Assembly (NCBI GenBank): GCA_030550025.1
Contig: JAUQQC010000013.1
Coordinates: forward strand, 1,263 to 65,262
Reading direction: 5' to 3'
Length of the DNA stretch: 64,000 bases
DNA from: Acidobacteriota bacterium
Lineage (GTDB): Bacteria > Acidobacteriota > Blastocatellia > HR10
A model generated the notes under the pieces. The model saw nothing but the letters and a program-made list of their open reading frames with translations, was not told where the DNA came from and ran no database searches. Numbering within the stretch: position 1 is the first letter of the stretch; the number at the start of each line of letters is the position of its first letter. Below, piece after piece: positions 51,209 to 57,985 of the stretch. Position numbers and translations under genes: made by a program.

Positions 51209-51636
51209 GCGCTTCCCTCCTCCGCGCGTTCGTCCGGCTCTTCCGCCAACTCGATGAGGATCTCCCCATGCATCCCCAGGTTCAGGAACGCGATCTTCCG
51301 CCCGTGCAGTCCCGCCCGCGGCTGCGGATCGAGGACACGCGCCCCCTGCTCCCGAAGGCGCACAAGCTCAGCCTCAAGGTCCGATGCGTGAAAGGAGATA
51401 TGGTGGATGCCTTCGCCGCGCTCGCGAAGCAGGCGCCCGACTTTCGTATTCGAGTCCGTGGCACTGAGCAACTCCAGATGAATGCCTCCGATCTCGAGTA
51501 CGGCGACCTCGGTCTGTGACTCCAGCAGGAAGCCCCGCTCGCACAACCGGGCGCCTAGCAGCCGCTGAAACCGCTCGATGCTCGCCTCCATGTCCGCGAC
51601 CAGAAGCGCGATGTGATTCAATCCGCCAATCACCAT
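51205..51636 (-). CDS. VOC-family protein, methylmalonyl-CoA-epimerase-like
   Basis: 143 residues, usual length for methylmalonyl-CoA epimerase. GGLNHIALLVADMEASIERF contains the first metal His, GGIHLELLS the second region, GIHHISFHASDLEAE the third and GEILIELAEE the last Glu ligand. It could epimerise methylmalonyl-CoA or a related acyl-CoA produced at the end of the pathway; a propionyl-CoA yield would fit that. It is the first gene of the long run after the promoter/inverted repeat at 51647-51702, with AAAAGGAGACG before the ATG. Confidence 0.88.
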   Translation of the reverse strand: MVIGGLNHIALLVADMEASIERFQRLLGARLCERGFLLESQTEVAVLEIGGIHLELLSATDSNTKVGRLLRERGEGIHHISFHASDLEAELVRLREQGARVLDPQPRAGLHGRKIAFLNLGMHGEILIELAEEPDERAEEGSA

Positions 51637-51646
51637 CGTCTCCTTT

Positions 51647-51666
51647 TACCAAACGCTTGTTTGGTA
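51647..51666. promoter_or_regulatory. 20-bp inverted repeat, candidate TetR-family operator
   Basis: TACCAAAC-GCTT-GTTTGGTA: two perfect 8-base arms and a 4-base centre, typical in size and spacing for TetR dimers. It lies 11 bases upstream of the first start codon of the catabolic run and covers the predicted transcription start, so binding would block initiation. The TetR-type gene at 39380-40060 is the obvious candidate protein. I saw no second full copy in the window by eye. Confidence 0.65.
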
Positions 51667-51672
51667 GCTCTT

Positions 51673-51702
51673 ACTCTACTCGATAGGTGGGTCTTCTGTC
51701 AA
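51673..51702 (-). promoter_or_regulatory. Predicted sigma-70-type promoter of the catabolic run
   Basis: Read on the minus strand: a perfect -35 TTGACA (51702-51697), an 18-base spacer and TAGAGT (51678-51673) as -10, four of six consensus positions. Transcription would start near 51666, at the edge of the inverted repeat. The promoter lies inside the 3' end of the selenoprotein-candidate gene, so that gene probably has its own transcription and may also feed into the run. Confidence 0.55.
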
Positions 51703-52248
51703 ATCGCTCTCCTGCGGCGCGCGCCAGGAGCACGCATAGACGATGCGGAACACAGTGTTGAACTTCTGAAATCCCGTGACGAGGGCGAAATACATGCCCA
51801 CCTCCACGAGCTCCTCATCGGTCAACTCCCGCCGCAGTTCCTCGAGCACCGTTCCTTCCAGCACGGCTTCCGAGCGATGCGCCATCAATTCGGCCATTCG
51901 CAGGATGGCGCGCTCGCGCGGCGTGAACGGACCGCGCTCGGGATCGTCAACGCCCTCGACCTTCTCCTCGGGAATGTGGTTCCGCCTGGCCCAGGCGAGG
52001 TTCGCTGCCTTTCAATATTCGCACCCGTTCAACTGCGCCAACCGCAAGCGTGCCAATTCCTTGATCTCGGACTCGACGTGACCGCCAAGCAGCGAGAGAT
52101 ACAGCTCGTGAAAGGCTCGAAAGGCCTCAGGCCGATGGGCGATGACGCGAGCGAAGGTCGTATCGCCGATCCATGCCTCATACAAAGCTATGAGTTGTTG
52201 AAGATCCTGAGGAAGATCGCTCGTCTTCTTCAGCTCGACGGCCGGCAT
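51676..52248 (-). CDS. Carboxymuconolactone-decarboxylase/AhpD-like protein, candidate selenoprotein (in-frame TGA)
   Basis: 190 residues if TGA at 52012-52014 is read as selenocysteine (residue 79). Before it: ELARLRLAQLNGCEY; after it: KAANLAWARRNHIP, then TPRERAILRMAELMAHRSEAVL. Family members have CxxC followed by x3-His in this place (NGCEYC-type); here it is C-E-Y-TGA, and the His position is Asn. The frame is open for 112 codons after TGA. A hairpin follows at 51982-51998. The first ATG has GGAGGACGGAT upstream. AhpD-like proteins are thiol-based peroxidases; selenoproteins are known in this family. Alternative: nonsense mutation of a Cys codon. Gene callers will report two short fragments. 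Confidence 0.8.
51982..51998 (-). promoter_or_regulatory. Bacterial-SECIS-like hairpin after the in-frame TGA
   Basis: The minus-strand RNA reads UCGCCU-GGGCC-AGGCGG: a 6-bp stem (five Watson-Crick pairs plus a closing U-G) with a 5-base apical loop starting GG. The loop starts 20 bases after the UGA. Bacterial SECIS elements are stem-loops with a G in the first two loop positions, about 16-37 bases downstream of the UGA, so stem, loop and spacing all fit. It lies within the coding sequence, as usual in bacteria. Confidence 0.6.
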
Positions 52249-52296
52249 ATCCGTCCTCCGATAGGTCCCCTCGCGGCCCTCAAAAGCAGCGCGGGT

Positions 52297-55236
52297 TCAA
52301 AACGTGAATCGCAGAGCGAGCTGCGTCTTGAAGGCATCGCCGACAGCGCGCGGCGTATTGAAGGTAGCGATCGGCGGCTGCGCGAGCGTCGGTCGTCCCC
52401 ATACGGTGAAGAGATCGGTGATGTTCACCCTGTTGAAGAGGTTGTAGAACTCTGCGATGGCCTCTAGGCTGTAGCGCTCGGCCATGCGGAAGCGTCGCAC
52501 CAGGCGCAGGTCCAACGACACGAAATCATCCCCTCGATGGGTATTCCGTCCGAGTATATCCGGACGATCCGTGACGCCGTTGAGATCTCGGTTCACGTCC
52601 GAGCCCACCGTCACGTTGAAATACCGAGGGCTCTGCGCCGTCGCGATCGCATGCACTCCGAATCCCTTCAAGACAGGGAGTTGCGGCGGCGCCTCCGCGC
52701 TCAGGGTCAGGATGAAGCGATGCTTGGCGTGCTCAGCCGAGAGTCCTCGATCCAACCGCGTATTGTACGGATCCTCAGGCGCGATGAACGTGCTGTTGCC
52801 AGCCCCGTTATCGATCGCTCGCGAGAAGACGTAGTTGGCCGTGATCCCGAAGTGGCGCGCGAATACCCGGCGCACGGTGAGCGTCCCCGCATGGTAGATC
52901 GAATACCCGATGGGCTGCCCGATATAGGTCACGCCAAAGCGGGTATCGTAAAGTCGCCCTTGATAATCGTTCTTCCCGTTGGGGAGACGGGCGACGGCTG
53001 GCCGCAGGTTATGATTGACGAGTAGCGGGAGCTTGAACGAACGCAAGCCCGAATAGCTGATAGTCACGACCCAGGAGGGCGAGAGCTGCCGTTCGACCTC
53101 CAAACTCCACTGTTGCGCATACGGATTCGGAATATCTGGCGCCGAGATGACCATGAACTGCGGTGATGGAGCCGTGGGGATCACCCCCCGCCGCACGTAA
53201 TCCAGAAAGGCCGCCGTTGCTGCCTCCACCCCGGTGATGATGAGGGGAACGACTGTGTCCGGCAAGGGCTTGTATTTTCGAACGAAGGGATTCGCCCGCG
53301 CATATTCCTCGTTGAAGCTCGGGAAATTGGAGCCGTGGACGAATCCGTCGATGAGTAGATAAGGATGGTAACGATCGGAGATGAAGACCCCGTAGCCGCC
53401 GCGAATCACCATCGGACGGAGTTGCCCCACCGAATATGCGAATCCAACGCGCGGCTGGAAATTATTGTGATCTCCTTCGACGAGGGTCGTGATCCCGCGA
53501 ATCCGCTCGACGTCATATCGAACCCCATAGGTGAACGTCAGGTTCCGGCGCGCTTGCCACTGATCCTGGAGGAACCACCCGAACTGATCGGCGTCCATGG
53601 ACAAGCGCAGCCGATATTGCTCCGGATGGATGCGGACTTGAAAGACGAGCGGACCATTCGGGGCAGTGAAGGCAGCTAATCCAGGGATGACCGCCAAAGA
53701 CCCGGGCGTGACATGGTTCGCAAGGTCCGTCCGTAAATACTCGGCGCCGATCTTCACATGATGGTTTCCGCGGAGGTAATTCGCGTGAGAGAAGACGTGC
53801 CAGCGTTTCTCATCGAGCCCCTGTTCATCGGCGGCTTCCACTCCACTAGAGAACGCTCCGACGACGGCTAGCTCCACCATGGGCACCCCCGGTCGCGGCC
53901 GCAACTGGTAGGCATGCTTGGCAAAGCCGACCCCCATCGTCGTGACCAGCTGCGGCGAGAACGTGGAGTTGAGCAGCAGCACCGCCCCCTGATCCCGCAA
54001 CGTATGGAGGCGCGCCGCAAGCGTTGTGATCGGTTCCCCCGTCACTCCCGACGCCCCGATCCGATCGTTTTGATTCTCCATATCATAGAAGTTGTAGCGC
54101 ACCATCCCCGTATGCTTCTCTCCCAAGACGAAATCTAACCTCACCAGAAACTGATCCACATCCGAAGTCTGCAACACGTTCGGCGTCTCTCGCTCTAGAT
54201 ACCCCAATCGCTCTAGCACGGCGTTGATGGCCTCCAGATTTTGCAAATAGACGGCGGGGAATCGAGGTGCCTTCGCTTGCCGCTGTCCCTCGTAGTTGCC
54301 GAAGAGGAAGAACCGATCTCGTCGCAACGGCCCACCGATCGTTCCCCCAAACTGCCCTCGCCGAAAAGCCCGGAAGCCCGGCGTCGTCAGGATGTCCGTC
54401 TTGTCCAGCTTGTCGTTCCGCAAAAACCCGTACAAGCTCCCATGCCACTCGTTCGTTCCCGAACGGGTGATCACATTGATGATTCCTCCCATCGCATGTC
54501 CCTGCTCGACCGTGTATAAGCTATTGACGACCCGGAACTCCCGCACCGCCTCGAGCGAATAGAAGGACTTCACCACATTGGCCGTCCACACGTAGGCATC
54601 GGCCCCATCCATCGTTTGGTAATTGAACTGATAGCGCAGTCCGCTGAAGCTGAATTGATTCTCCTTGTAACGATCTCCCATGTAGGCCCCGCGTCCGCTG
54701 GCCGCGCTGGCTGGAACGACTTTGGGCGTGATGAGCGTCAACTGCACGAAACTGCGCGTGTTGATCGGCAAGGCGTGCACCTGCCGTTCATCGAGGACCT
54801 GCGCGATCGCCGTCCGCGTCGGTTCCACCAGGGGCGCTTGCGCCGTGACCTCGACCATCTCCTGCACGGCCCCTACTTTCAATACGATGTCCAGAGTCGC
54901 CGCCTGTCCCACCGTTAAGGTCACGCCGGGAATCACACTCACCGCGAATCCCGCGGCCTCGACCTTCACCTCGTACCGCCCCGGCAGGAGTGAGACTACT
55001 CGATAGCTCCCACGCGTGTCGGTCTCCACCAGCTGACTCACTTCCGTATCGAGATTCCGCACCGTCACCCGCGCTCCCGCCACGACGTTCCCCATCGGAT
55101 CGGTCACCACGCCGTTCAAGCTCGCCGTCGCTGGCATCTGCCCGGCGAAAGCCACGGCCGCCAGGAACAACGTGCCCCCGATCACCCCGTAGAGATCCGC
55201 GCGAAGGTTCCTGCCAATCTTATTCCCCCAAAGCAT
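52297..55236 (-). CDS. Oar-like TonB-dependent outer-membrane receptor
   Basis: 979 residues. A signal peptide (hydrophobic about residues 16-31, ending AFAGQ) precedes a carboxypeptidase-regulatory-like sandwich (SLNGVVTDPMGNVVAGARVTV to about 125), a plug (ALPINTRSFVQLTLI; YTVEQGHAMGGIINVITRSGTNEWHG) and a barrel ending LALRFTF with terminal Phe. A possible insertion site in the plug (ASGRGAYMGDRYKENQFSF) matches other Oar-like proteins. It is close to the selenoprotein-candidate and the catabolic run, so it is a likely uptake receptor for their substrate. GGAGGGAAGG precedes the ATG. The gene ends 48 bases before the next start. Confidence 0.93.
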   Translation of the reverse strand: MLWGNKIGRNLRADLYGVIGGTLFLAAVAFAGQMPATASLNGVVTDPMGNVVAGARVTVRNLDTEVSQLVETDTRGSYRVVSLLPGRYEVKVEAAGFAVSVIPGVTLTVGQAATLDIVLKVGAVQEMVEVTAQAPLVEPTRTAIAQVLDERQVHALPINTRSFVQLTLITPKVVPASAASGRGAYMGDRYKENQFSFSGLRYQFNYQTMDGADAYVWTANVVKSFYSLEAVREFRVVNSLYTVEQGHAMGGIINVITRSGTNEWHGSLYGFLRNDKLDKTDILTTPGFRAFRRGQFGGTIGGPLRRDRFFLFGNYEGQRQAKAPRFPAVYLQNLEAINAVLERLGYLERETPNVLQTSDVDQFLVRLDFVLGEKHTGMVRYNFYDMENQNDRIGASGVTGEPITTLAARLHTLRDQGAVLLLNSTFSPQLVTTMGVGFAKHAYQLRPRPGVPMVELAVVGAFSSGVEAADEQGLDEKRWHVFSHANYLRGNHHVKIGAEYLRTDLANHVTPGSLAVIPGLAAFTAPNGPLVFQVRIHPEQYRLRLSMDADQFGWFLQDQWQARRNLTFTYGVRYDVERIRGITTLVEGDHNNFQPRVGFAYSVGQLRPMVIRGGYGVFISDRYHPYLLIDGFVHGSNFPSFNEEYARANPFVRKYKPLPDTVVPLIITGVEAATAAFLDYVRRGVIPTAPSPQFMVISAPDIPNPYAQQWSLEVERQLSPSWVVTISYSGLRSFKLPLLVNHNLRPAVARLPNGKNDYQGRLYDTRFGVTYIGQPIGYSIYHAGTLTVRRVFARHFGITANYVFSRAIDNGAGNSTFIAPEDPYNTRLDRGLSAEHAKHRFILTLSAEAPPQLPVLKGFGVHAIATAQSPRYFNVTVGSDVNRDLNGVTDRPDILGRNTHRGDDFVSLDLRLVRRFRMAERYSLEAIAEFYNLFNRVNITDLFTVWGRPTLAQPPIATFNTPRAVGDAFKTQLALRFTF

Positions 55237-55250
55237 CCTTCCCTCCCTTC

Positions 55251-55267
55251 TCCCTCGCGACGAGGGA
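55251..55267. repeat. Hairpin in the leader of the Oar-like receptor gene
   Basis: TCCCTCG (55251-55257) and CGAGGGA (55261-55267) form a 7-bp stem with a CGA loop, 15 bases before the start codon on the transcript and just upstream of the purine-rich ribosome site. It might affect ribosome access or RNA stability; no known riboswitch is recognisable. The rest of the gap to 55299 shows nothing else. Confidence 0.3.
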
Positions 55268-55299
55268 ATGATGGAAACGTGGCGATCGGACCTTTTCGT

Positions 55300-55788
55300 T
55301 TACGAACGTTTTGAAACTCCCACATCGGACTCGCCAACGCGAAAGACTTGACATGTATTTTTGAGCAACGGCAACCAGCGCTGGCGATGCTCCTGTTCGG
55401 AGATCCCGCCCAAACCTCCTTCGCTCATCCCCGTGCGCCGATCAATGAGATACGTCGCCGTGAATCGAACAGCAGATTGCGCGATCTCGACCAGATGTAC
55501 GCAGCCGCTCGCCCCGCCGAGTCGCTCAGCGATCCGCCGATTGATCCCCGGTCCAATGACTTCCCCTTCGAGGCGAGCGACATTCGCCAACGCTGGAAGG
55601 CAGAGCGTGGGATAGGGTCGCTTGACCATCTCGGCATGTACTCGAAGAATCCGCCCGGTCTCGACCTCCACGATCAACTCAATATGGAAGCTGTGTTCGA
55701 CATCCAGGAGCGACCCTTGCACACGCAGGGTCGACCCGCGATCGTCGAAGATCTTCACGTTGACGTTTCGCTCGAGGATCTTCGTCAT
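55300..55788 (-). CDS. DUF2889-family protein
   Basis: 162 residues. The conserved features of DUF2889 are present: STLRVQGSLLDVEHSFHIEL near the start, VKRPYPTLCLPAL (P-Y-x2-C), a VARLEGEVIGPGINRRIAERLGGASGCVHLVEI segment (the RLGG-x2-GC-x-HL core), and a final helix. The Cys and His of the GCVHL core and the Cys of PTLC could form a metal or redox site. Function unknown in general; such genes occur beside oxidoreductases. ATG 55788 overlaps the LLM gene by ATGA, so it is coupled to that enzyme. Confidence 0.85.
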   Translation of the reverse strand: MTKILERNVNVKIFDDRGSTLRVQGSLLDVEHSFHIELIVEVETGRILRVHAEMVKRPYPTLCLPALANVARLEGEVIGPGINRRIAERLGGASGCVHLVEIAQSAVRFTATYLIDRRTGMSEGGLGGISEQEHRQRWLPLLKNTCQVFRVGESDVGVSKRS

Positions 55789-56822
55789 ACGTTCTGGCTG
55801 TGAAAATACGGCACGACCTCGCGCCCGAAGAGGGCGAGGCATTGCAAGACCTGATCCCACCGAGGCCCTTTGGGCAGCCGGAAACGAAGGACGATCTCGT
55901 CCACATCATACTCCCGGGCGTACATCTCGATCTGACGGATGCATTCTGCCGGCGATCCGAGGATGAAGTGACGGCTGGCGCGCTCGATGGTGAAGTCGGA
56001 TTCGGATTGGAATTCCGGATGATGGGTGAGGATGCCCCAGCGGAAATAGAAGAGCCACTCTTCGACAGCAAGACGACCGAAGACCTCCTCGGCTTCCTCC
56101 CGCGTGGGCGCTACCCATCCGTCCCGCATGAGGACGACTTTCGAGGAACGTCCGGCCGCACGAGCGGCCTCACGATAGAGGTGGACTTGCTCGAGCCAGA
56201 CTCGCTGATCTAGAGGAAATGGATCGCTGCACCAAGCATCGCCAATGCGTCCGGCTCGCGCGATCGTCTTCGGAAACATGCCACCGACCCACCATTCGGG
56301 CATCGGCTTCTGATAAGGCTTCGGCGTGAGCATGACATCGTCGAACTGATAGTACCGGCCATGGTAGGAGAACCGCTCTTCAGTCCAAGCGAGCTTGATG
56401 ATCTCGACCTGCTCCTCAAATCGTGCGCCTCGCTCATGATGGGGGATCCCGAACATCCGACTGTATCCGGAATGGTATCCAGCGGCGACACCAAAGATGA
56501 CGCGCCCGCGAGAGACCTGATCGATCATGGCCACCTGTTCGGCCACGTGAATCGGGTGATGGAGCGGGAGCACGAGGATATAACTACCCAAGCGAATGCG
56601 GCTCGTTCGAGCTGCGATAACCGAAAGCAACACCAGAGAGGAAGGAAAGAAGCACTCGGTGCGCCCATGTCGCTCGGGCACGACGATCGAATCGAACCCC
56701 CCTTCCTCAGCCAGCTCGATCTCGCGGTAGAGCTGATCAATGAACGCACTCACCTCATCGCGCGTCGGGATTGGGCGATTGTAAGATCCGGCGTGCGTAT
56801 CCAGGAGATAATGCAGCCTCAT
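55785..56822 (-). CDS. Luciferase-like (LLM class) flavin-dependent oxidoreductase
   Basis: 345 residues, full-length bacterial-luciferase-type barrel: GGFDSIVVPERHG (strand 2, typical H), RIRLGSYILVLPLHHPIHVAEQVAMIDQVSRGRVIFGVAAGY, RGARFEEQVEIIKLAW and the C-terminal GSPAECIRQIEMYARE. Such enzymes are FMN/FMNH2- or F420-dependent monooxygenases or dehydrogenases; two-component monooxygenases need a flavin reductase, which is not seen in the window. It is encoded upstream of DUF2889 with an ATGA overlap, and downstream of a paralogue (44-base gap). Start: GGAGAGGAAAGCC before the ATG. Confidence 0.9.
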   Translation of the reverse strand: MRLHYLLDTHAGSYNRPIPTRDEVSAFIDQLYREIELAEEGGFDSIVVPERHGRTECFFPSSLVLLSVIAARTSRIRLGSYILVLPLHHPIHVAEQVAMIDQVSRGRVIFGVAAGYHSGYSRMFGIPHHERGARFEEQVEIIKLAWTEERFSYHGRYYQFDDVMLTPKPYQKPMPEWWVGGMFPKTIARAGRIGDAWCSDPFPLDQRVWLEQVHLYREAARAAGRSSKVVLMRDGWVAPTREEAEEVFGRLAVEEWLFYFRWGILTHHPEFQSESDFTIERASRHFILGSPAECIRQIEMYAREYDVDEIVLRFRLPKGPRWDQVLQCLALFGREVVPYFHSQNV

Positions 56823-56865
56823 GGCTTTCCTCTCCTCGCGATCTTCCGCCGGCGCGATCCACCGA

Positions 56866-57909
56866 TCATTGGCGGAAGTGTGGGATGACCTCTTTTCCGA
56901 ACAGTTCGATGCATCGCATTGTCGCTCGATGATCGGGCCCGGTGGGATGACGGAAGTAGAAGACGATGTATTCGCATCCGACCTCGCGGCGATAGCGTTC
57001 GATCTCGGCGACGACTTCCTCCGGGGTCCCGGCGATCACCCGATTGGGGGCCACGCGCTCATAAGTCCAGTCCTCATCGCGAGCCGTGCGCACCCAAGGC
57101 TCCCACTGAGCGTTGAAGCGACCGGATTCGAAGAACCCGAGATGTTTGTAGAACAGGTGATAGTCTCGAACAGTCGGCCACCACAACTGGCGAATCTCCT
57201 GGGGATCATAAGAGACCCATCCATCGCGGATGAGGACGACCTCAATTCGATCCGCGTGGCCGTGCTCGATCGCCGACCCCCGATAGATATCGGCCCAGGC
57301 CTTCATGACCTGAATGACGTGCAGCGGATCAGAAATCCATCCTGTGCCGAGGCGTCCGGCGCGACGCAGGGCGGGTTCGCTCATGGCGCCGATCCAGATC
57401 GGGGGATGTGGCCGCTGCACGACGCGCGGCGTGACTCGGACGTCCTCCAGTGTGAAGAATTCCCCTCTGAAGGAGAAGGGCTCGCCGCTCCACGCACGTC
57501 GCACGATCTCGATCTGCTCGACAAATCGCCGGGTTACTCCCTGCCGCTCGATGCCGAAGAGCCGGAATTCGGACTCGACGAGATTGAGGCCGACACCGAG
57601 GATGACGCGCCCTTTTGAAATATTGTCCAGCACGGCGACCTCTTCGGCCACATGGATCGGATGCCACTCGGGAAGCTGCAGAATGGATGTGCCCACGCGC
57701 AATCGCTTCGTGCGGGCGGCCACAGCAGCCAAGAGGACCAGCGGAGCACTCAAGTATCCGTCAGGCATCATGTGATGTTCGGGCACGAAGATGGCATCGA
57801 ATCCAACTTCCTCGGCCAGTTCAGCTTCCTCCAGGATCTCGTCATAAAGCTCCGCGATGCGCGCTCCATCAGGTGGGTCTTGCGTATTAACGAGCATGCC
57901 GAATTTCAT
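56866..57909 (-). CDS. Luciferase-like (LLM class) flavin-dependent oxidoreductase
   Basis: 347 residues. GFDAIFVPEHHMMPDGYLS, RLRVGTSILQLPEWHPIHVAEEVAVLDNISKGRVILGVGLN, TRRFVEQIEIVRRAW and IAGTPEEVVAEIERYRREV are the equivalents of those in the neighbour, so the two are paralogues and may form a heterodimer. The C-terminal YIVFYFRHPTGPDH is also seen in altered form in the neighbour. The N-terminus (KFGMLVNTQDPPDGAR) lacks a signal peptide. The ribosome site AGGAGG (57917-57922 on the other strand) is part of a hairpin (see that entry). Confidence 0.9.
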   Translation of the reverse strand: MKFGMLVNTQDPPDGARIAELYDEILEEAELAEEVGFDAIFVPEHHMMPDGYLSAPLVLLAAVAARTKRLRVGTSILQLPEWHPIHVAEEVAVLDNISKGRVILGVGLNLVESEFRLFGIERQGVTRRFVEQIEIVRRAWSGEPFSFRGEFFTLEDVRVTPRVVQRPHPPIWIGAMSEPALRRAGRLGTGWISDPLHVIQVMKAWADIYRGSAIEHGHADRIEVVLIRDGWVSYDPQEIRQLWWPTVRDYHLFYKHLGFFESGRFNAQWEPWVRTARDEDWTYERVAPNRVIAGTPEEVVAEIERYRREVGCEYIVFYFRHPTGPDHRATMRCIELFGKEVIPHFRQ

Positions 57910-57913
57910 CTCA

Positions 57914-57929
57914 CGACCTCCTGAGGTCG
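57914..57929 (-). promoter_or_regulatory. Hairpin masking the ribosome site of the LLM gene
   Basis: On the transcript CGACCUC-AG-GAGGUCG: perfect 7-base arms separated by two bases. The AGGAGG Shine-Dalgarno sequence is part of the loop and 3' arm, 7 bases before the start codon. A second perfect stem, 57934-57941 with 57959-57966 (GAGAGGUC/GACCUCUC, 17-base loop), lies directly upstream and brings further GACCUC copies that could compete for pairing. Translational control is possible; the element matches no known riboswitch I can name. Confidence 0.4.
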
Positions 57930-57985
57930 ACCTGAGAGGTCACCCCCTCGCGGGACGCGACCTCTCGGATCGCATGACTCTTACC

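Noticed and set aside
51676-52248. Two separate small genes or a pseudogene instead of one selenoprotein
   Set aside because: Both parts are in one frame, together give the full AhpD-like domain, and the only stop is at the motif Cys, followed by a SECIS-like hairpin. A pseudogene stays possible and is stated as the alternative.
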